64,000 bases of DNA from contig JAKZAN010000007.1 in the NCBI GenBank assembly GCA_023053545.1, positions 6,324,001 to 6,388,000 of the forward strand. The letters are read 5' to 3'. Made by a program: the position numbers and the translations under genes. Below are positions 59,915-64,000 of this stretch, in pieces. Position 1 is the first letter of the stretch. Every line of letters begins with the position of its first letter. The DNA comes from Lepidurus packardi (Eukaryota; Arthropoda; Branchiopoda; Notostraca; Triopsidae). The notes below the pieces were generated by a model. It did not search any database. It saw nothing but the letters and a program-made list of their open reading frames with translations, and was not told the origin of the DNA.

Positions 59915-61681
59915 ATGAGTAAATCAAGGGCGCAGTTTTTTAAAAATTGTCTACGCGATCTTGAACGTAGAGCAAATTTGCCTGCGTCGGCCTACGATAG
60001 TTCTTCAAGAGCGCCCATACTGATTAGTAACGAACATTTTGAGAAGTTTAGGCAGGCGTGTTTTTCAAAGAAAACAGAGTTCGATGCTTACCCTCTCCCG
60101 AAGCGTACGGCAATATGGCAATCTCAGAGTTTTAATATTGACCAAATTGACACAACTGCTTCCAGTACTTTGCCCGAGCGTTTGAGCGAATGTTCAGCTT
60201 TGTGCAGCACTGGAGATGGGAATTGTTTCTACAATTCCGCTTCTTTGTCTTTGTTCGGCAACCAAAGGTATGCCGTTGAGTTGCGCTGCCGAGTTGTGGT
60301 CGAATTAGCAACCAATTATGAGTTGTACTCCAGGGAGTCGGCAGGATACCTCTCGATGAAACAAATTGAAACCCTAGTCGAGTACTCAGGATTCACTTTC
60401 GACCTTGTTAAATTCACGGGCGTTGACTCAGTGTGCCCTACAGGTATTCCACCGGCGGAAGACTGTTTTAAGTACTATTCCATGGAACATGCCAGGGATC
60501 GGGAATATTCGAGCATTATTGCATTCCCAGCTTTGGCTAATGTTTGTAAGATAGCCGTGGAGTCAGTTTATCCGAAAGCGGATGGAATCAGAGCATCTCA
60601 TCAAGCGAATTTTTTAAACGAGACGTTTTCACCAAGCGGTGCCGTTTCCTCTAAAACTATTCGAATTTTGTGGACTGGCGGGCTTTTGGCAAACTTCACG
60701 AAGAAGGAAAATGGACGTTTAGTCCCTCCAACATCCTGGAATCCCAATCATTTTGTGCCTGTGATTGAGCGTGCTAGTCAGTCACCCCTCTTTTTGTCAG
60801 AGAACTGCACTCTTCCGGTTCTTGATGTGGTAGAAACTGCGTCAGTTATTCCCAGTCATCCAATTGAAACTGCAAATGTGATAACACCTGTTGCAGTTTC
60901 TTTTTGCAGCTCTATGCAAAATAGTAGTAGCGCTGTTAGTTCAGGGCTTCGCGAGTCGTTCTCGCATGAAAATTCAAGCTCAGATTTTGAATTGTCTGTC
61001 CCAAAAGCTTTTGCCGCAAATAATGGAGAGCACGAAGAAAATGTCACTAAAGCCATTTCATCGAATGGTAAAACACCTGGTGTGAAGTCAGGCAGAGTAG
61101 TATCTCATACCAAGCAAGGGCCTTCAAAATTTTCGTGCAAGGGATGTGAAACTACGTTCAAAACAAATCAAAATTTGGAGAATCACATTAAAAACAAGCG
61201 CTGCAAGTTTCAGCTAGGAAAACAAAGCTCTAGTCAGATTCTGCTTGCCGAGCAAGGATCTAAGGGCTTTATTTGCGAAGACTGTAAAACCGTTTTCACA
61301 AGGAAGAGCAATTTGAAGTTGCATATAGAAAGGAAAAGATGTAGGAAGTCTAGTTTTGAGTGCCCGCAGTGTAGTTTGCAGTTTTCTAGAACAGACATGC
61401 TCACCCGTAATGTAGAATTAGTTCATTCTCTTGAATTAGGCTCTAGTCAAATTTTGCTTGCCGAGCAAGGATCTAAGGACTTTACGTGCGAAAACTGTAA
61501 AACCGTTTTCACAAGGAAGAGCAATTTGAAGTTGCATATAGAAAAGAAAAGATGTAGCAAGTCTAGTTTTGAGTGCCCACAGTGTAGTTTGCAGTTTTCT
61601 AGAGCAGACATGCTCACCCGTCATGTAGAATTAGTTCATTCTCTTGAATTAGAAGAAACACTTCTGCGGAGATCCCCTTAA
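59915..61681 (+). CDS. OTU-domain protease with C2H2-type zinc fingers, probably element-derived
   Basis: A single intronless frame of 588 aa behind a TATA promoter. Residues about 90-290 form an OTU/vertnin-like cysteine-protease domain: catalytic GDGNCFYNSAS, ELRCRVVVELA, and a C-terminal WNPNHFVPV holding the catalytic His. After a Ser-rich linker come five zinc-finger-like units (FSCKGCETTFKTNQN, then two FxCExCKTVFTRKSNLKLHI / FECPQCSLQFSR pairs). The last two pairs are a 213-bp direct duplication. In the first pair the second finger has Asn where His is expected (LTRNVELVH against LTRHVELVH). The lack of introns beside intron-rich neighbours suggests a retro- or DNA-transposon origin. 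The deubiquitinase role is inferred from the motif only. Confidence 0.75.
   Translation: MSKSRAQFFKNCLRDLERRANLPASAYDSSSRAPILISNEHFEKFRQACFSKKTEFDAYPLPKRTAIWQSQSFNIDQIDTTASSTLPERLSECSALCSTGDGNCFYNSASLSLFGNQRYAVELRCRVVVELATNYELYSRESAGYLSMKQIETLVEYSGFTFDLVKFTGVDSVCPTGIPPAEDCFKYYSMEHARDREYSSIIAFPALANVCKIAVESVYPKADGIRASHQANFLNETFSPSGAVSSKTIRILWTGGLLANFTKKENGRLVPPTSWNPNHFVPVIERASQSPLFLSENCTLPVLDVVETASVIPSHPIETANVITPVAVSFCSSMQNSSSAVSSGLRESFSHENSSSDFELSVPKAFAANNGEHEENVTKAISSNGKTPGVKSGRVVSHTKQGPSKFSCKGCETTFKTNQNLENHIKNKRCKFQLGKQSSSQILLAEQGSKGFICEDCKTVFTRKSNLKLHIERKRCRKSSFECPQCSLQFSRTDMLTRNVELVHSLELGSSQILLAEQGSKDFTCENCKTVFTRKSNLKLHIEKKRCSKSSFECPQCSLQFSRADMLTRHVELVHSLELEETLLRRSP
61228..61653. repeat. 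213-bp direct duplication encoding a zinc-finger pair
   Basis: Copies at 61228-61440 and 61441-61653 differ at only a few positions; both begin CTCTAGTCA(G/A)ATT and end before CTTGAATTAG. Together they duplicate 71 codons. Confidence 0.9.
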
Positions 61682-62664
61682 TTGGCCCGGTAGACAAGGA
61701 GCATTCCTTAAACGTGATTTCAGTTGACAAGCAGCAATTGCACATCTTAGTCGAGTTAGATCAGTCAGAGCCGACTTACGACCCAGTAATAAATTCTGCG
61801 TTTCAGAGCAGTGTTAGTGGTAGCGTGTCTGCTGATACCATTAATTGCAGTACTTTAGTCATCGATTCTGACGACGAATTCTGTAACGTTGCTAGAAAAA
61901 AGAGAAAGCTCGAACAGAAACCACGAATAATTTGCTATCACCCTGGCTGTGAAGAGAAGCTGTCACATCTGACGTCTTATGTTAAGCATGTTAACAATAA
62001 ACATGGTTTGTCCTGCCAGCTAGAGGAATTCAGTTTTTCTAACGAGAACAGTTTCATGTCGTGGAAAGCAGAGATAGAAAGAAATGCTTGTGTTAGTTTT
62101 CGTAATCGAAGGGGAGCTCGGAAGTGCACTAGTTACAGTACAACAACCTACGTGTGCAATCGCTCTTTCTCGTATAAAAATCAGGGTACAGGCAAACGTG
62201 CCCTGAAGCGACTAAAGTCTTGTTGTACGGGTGTCCATTGTACCAGCTTTATAATTGCGCAAGTATGGCACCTTACAAAAAGAATTGAGGTTACATGTTG
62301 CCTAACTCATGTTGGCCATGATCGTTTACCAGGTCGTTGTCGCCTTCATGAAGGAACAGAAGAAGAATTACAACATAAGCTTTTGATCGGAATCCCTAAA
62401 CGCAAAATTATTGAGAGTTGTATGGCAGAACCCATCATCAGTGATGTACTTTCTAGGGACCAGGCCGTTACCATGAAAGATTTACATAACCTCGCTCAGA
62501 AAAATCTGCGTCATTCACGTGTCATAGGAGCGGCATTAGTAGAGCAACAGATCGCTGAAAATGCCCAGCTAGAAAAGTTAGCTAGAACAACTAAACCGCC
62601 AGCCGTTTCCTTGGCAAACATTCGTAGAGACTTGCGCGAGATTCTTACTGCTAAACATTCTTAA
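61660..62664 (+). CDS. Downstream ORF with FLYWCH/MULE-type DNA-binding region
   Basis: Open in a frame shifted by -1 relative to the OTU ORF, from just after a TGA near 61650 to the stop at 62664. No ATG lies near its beginning, so either the two frames are joined by a frameshift or short intron, or one is decayed. Visible parts are an acidic Ser-rich start, a C2H2 finger (IICYHPGCEEKLSHLTSYVKH..KHG), and a Cys/His-rich domain (FMSWKAEIE, TTYVCNRS, KSCCTGVHCTSFI, CCLTHVGHD) like the DNA-binding heads of FAR1/MULE-type proteins. A helical tail follows. No DDE transposase core is visible. Confidence 0.6.
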   Translation, partial: TSAEIPLIGPVDKEHSLNVISVDKQQLHILVELDQSEPTYDPVINSAFQSSVSGSVSADTINCSTLVIDSDDEFCNVARKKRKLEQKPRIICYHPGCEEKLSHLTSYVKHVNNKHGLSCQLEEFSFSNENSFMSWKAEIERNACVSFRNRRGARKCTSYSTTTYVCNRSFSYKNQGTGKRALKRLKSCCTGVHCTSFIIAQVWHLTKRIEVTCCLTHVGHDRLPGRCRLHEGTEEELQHKLLIGIPKRKIIESCMAEPIISDVLSRDQAVTMKDLHNLAQKNLRHSRVIGAALVEQQIAENAQLEKLARTTKPPAVSLANIRRDLREILTAKHS

Positions 62665-64000
62665 CCAGCATACGCCGGTGAAGGTCAACTTAGCCATTTC
62701 ATCGCGACGCTGCGCCGACGAGGTATTTGCAATGTATAAATAGTGGAAGCTCCACTCTGGTCCCAGGGGACGGGACCCCCAAACACCTTCTAACTCCTCG
62801 ATTTTTTTATTACATGAGACAAGACGCGCATAGGCCCAAAACTCCATGTCGAGATTTAATTACCATGAATTACCTATTACATTTTATTACCAAATTTAAG
62901 AATGCAAATAAATATACATAATTTAGTATAGGCAATAAAGCTTATATACTTTGCTTTCTTGCTGAGGACTATATACCAAACACGAGCTGTAGCAATGCCG
63001 CGGCCAGCAGCCATGCAGCCATGGGTTTGGCGTGGTCGTGGCCGCGGCCAGCAGCCATGGGTTTGGCGTGGTCGTGGCCGTGGAGGCCGTGGCGGCCACG
63101 GGGAGGGGGGGCAAGAGGGCGTGAATAATTAAATGTGATTTAAATGATCAATACAAATGTGTTTACTCAGTCAATTTAATTGCCTGCTCCTTTCAAAGTA
63201 AATACGGAGCTTAATTAGAAGGGAATGTCGTATTGAGAACCCTTGAAGCAATTAGCGTAGTAGTAGGCTAGAAATGATAACAAATAACGGAAAAGCATAT
63301 TGTCGTCGGTCAATTTGCGAAGCCTTGAAGTTATAGTGTATGGTAACCAAGTGTATAGCATGGCGTAATTGAAAGTGAATGTTATAATTCTTCAGACTTG
63401 ACGAGGGTCTGACTATAATCGACTTGACCTTCGTATGGAATGTTTTTCCTGACCCTGGAGACCAGTCTGACCTTACCTGGTCCGGGATCGACACCTGCGC
63501 TGTTAATACGTTGTCAGTCGTGGTTATGAAACACAACGAGCAATATAACGCGAGTTTACAATAACTACAGTTTACAGTGTGATTACATTTCGACAAAGAT
63601 TGTGATTTAAATAACTACATACGCCATTGTATGAAAAAACTTAACTGGTGATGATGTGCAAACCATTTTTACGTAAGTGCCAAAGTGTGAATGTTATTCT
63701 TGTGTTTTCACAATTTTGTGAAAGTTTTCTTGCTATTTCTAGCTCCTAAGTAGACAGAGTTTGTAGCGTTTACCTAACTCTTGAAGGATTGTCAATATGT
63801 CGGTTAAAAAAAAGCCCATATTTTTCCCTTTTTTGTGAGAGGGGTCAACCAGGTGATGGCGCCATTTTAGAGGGTGGGGTGACGGTGAAGGTGACGGTAG
63901 GTGACTGAGAGAGGGGGGTGGGTAAAAAAATCGCGATTTTTGGGTGGCGCCATTTATGGACGATCCCTAAGTGTTTTTGGTTAATAAGATTAAATAATTA
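62665..64000. other. Element flank and low-complexity sequence
   Basis: It includes the 3' flank of the element, a GC-rich tandem block at about 62995-63115, and near 63790-63980 a G-rich tract with two GGCGCCATTT words and a final GGACGATCCCTAA. That last word resembles short terminal motifs seen in arthropod DNA transposons, an impression rather than a match. No other gene is supported. Confidence 0.4.
62995..63132 (+). CDS. RG-rich mini-ORF with internal tandem duplication
   Basis: A 45-codon ATG frame encoding MPRPAAMQPWVWRGRGRG, then a second QQPWVWRGRGRG and a GGRGG tail. It is produced by a 36-bp tandem duplication. The RGG-like composition suits an RNA-binding tail, but size and lack of context make it weak evidence for a gene. 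Confidence 0.25.
   Translation: MPRPAAMQPWVWRGRGRGQQPWVWRGRGRGGRGGHGEGGQEGVNN

Noticed and set aside
61714-62664. Calling the second ORF a complete MULE transposase
   Set aside because: Only the zinc-binding DNA-binding part is visible. No DDE catalytic core follows before the stop at 62664.

Overview
The window is nuclear DNA of an intron-rich, compact invertebrate animal. Its genes are split by mostly 50-180 nt GT-AG introns, several housekeeping genes are recognisably metazoan, and some promoters carry a TATA box followed by an arthropod-like TCAGT initiator. The clade cannot be fixed from the sequence. A small-genome arthropod, a sponge or another compact invertebrate would all fit. There is no sign of a prokaryote, virus or organelle.

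Left part (1-26 kb): sparse, with long non-coding stretches holding small diverged repeats. It carries five genes for secreted, low-complexity proteins (about 2.5, 5.5-7.5, 8.5-9.6, 9.8-10.4 and 10.6-11.5 kb) and a sixth at 18.7-20.5 kb. They share an unusual layout: a tiny first coding exon, usually 3-5 codons, then an intron inside the signal peptide in phase 0. One product has an LEA-like amphipathic tail, one is a highly charged coiled-coil protein with dibasic cleavage sites, and one is a Pro/Ala/Tyr-repeat protein resembling structural or cuticle proteins. A cytochrome b5-domain gene closes this part.

Middle and right part (27-59.5 kb): dense housekeeping genes in alternating orientation. 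In order they are: an unrecognised 949-aa nuclear-type protein (-); a giant TAF1A of 2750 aa (-); SF3B3 (-); TMEM208 (+); CIBAR1/FAM92 (-); MED24 (-); GATAD1 (+); a syntaxin-7/12 SNARE (-); mitochondrial EF-Ts TSFM (+); and TMEM209 (-). Exon chains of these genes were resolved to the base and stay in frame throughout. Three divergent pairs probably share promoters: SF3B3/TMEM208, MED24/GATAD1 and syntaxin/TSFM.

Two results stand out. First, SF3B3 introns hold four well-formed small nucleolar RNAs: two paralogous H/ACA RNAs whose 5' pocket fits the 28S site equivalent to yeast Psi2944, and two C/D RNAs with the SNORD111 guide. SNORD111 is hosted by SF3B3 in humans too. A fifth, weaker C/D candidate lies in another intron. 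Second, the Pol I factor TAF1A carries a C-terminal extension of about 2300 residues made of Lys/Ser/Glu-rich tandem repeats and four symmetric exons that each encode a short FLxxP motif. This resembles Treacle/Nopp140-type nucleolar proteins fused to an SL1 subunit.

Far right (59.5-64 kb): a TATA-driven ORF with an OTU protease domain and C2H2-type fingers, followed in another frame by an ORF with a zinc-binding DNA-binding region. The pair looks like a mobile-element-derived or frameshifted gene. After it come an RG-rich mini-ORF and low-complexity sequence.
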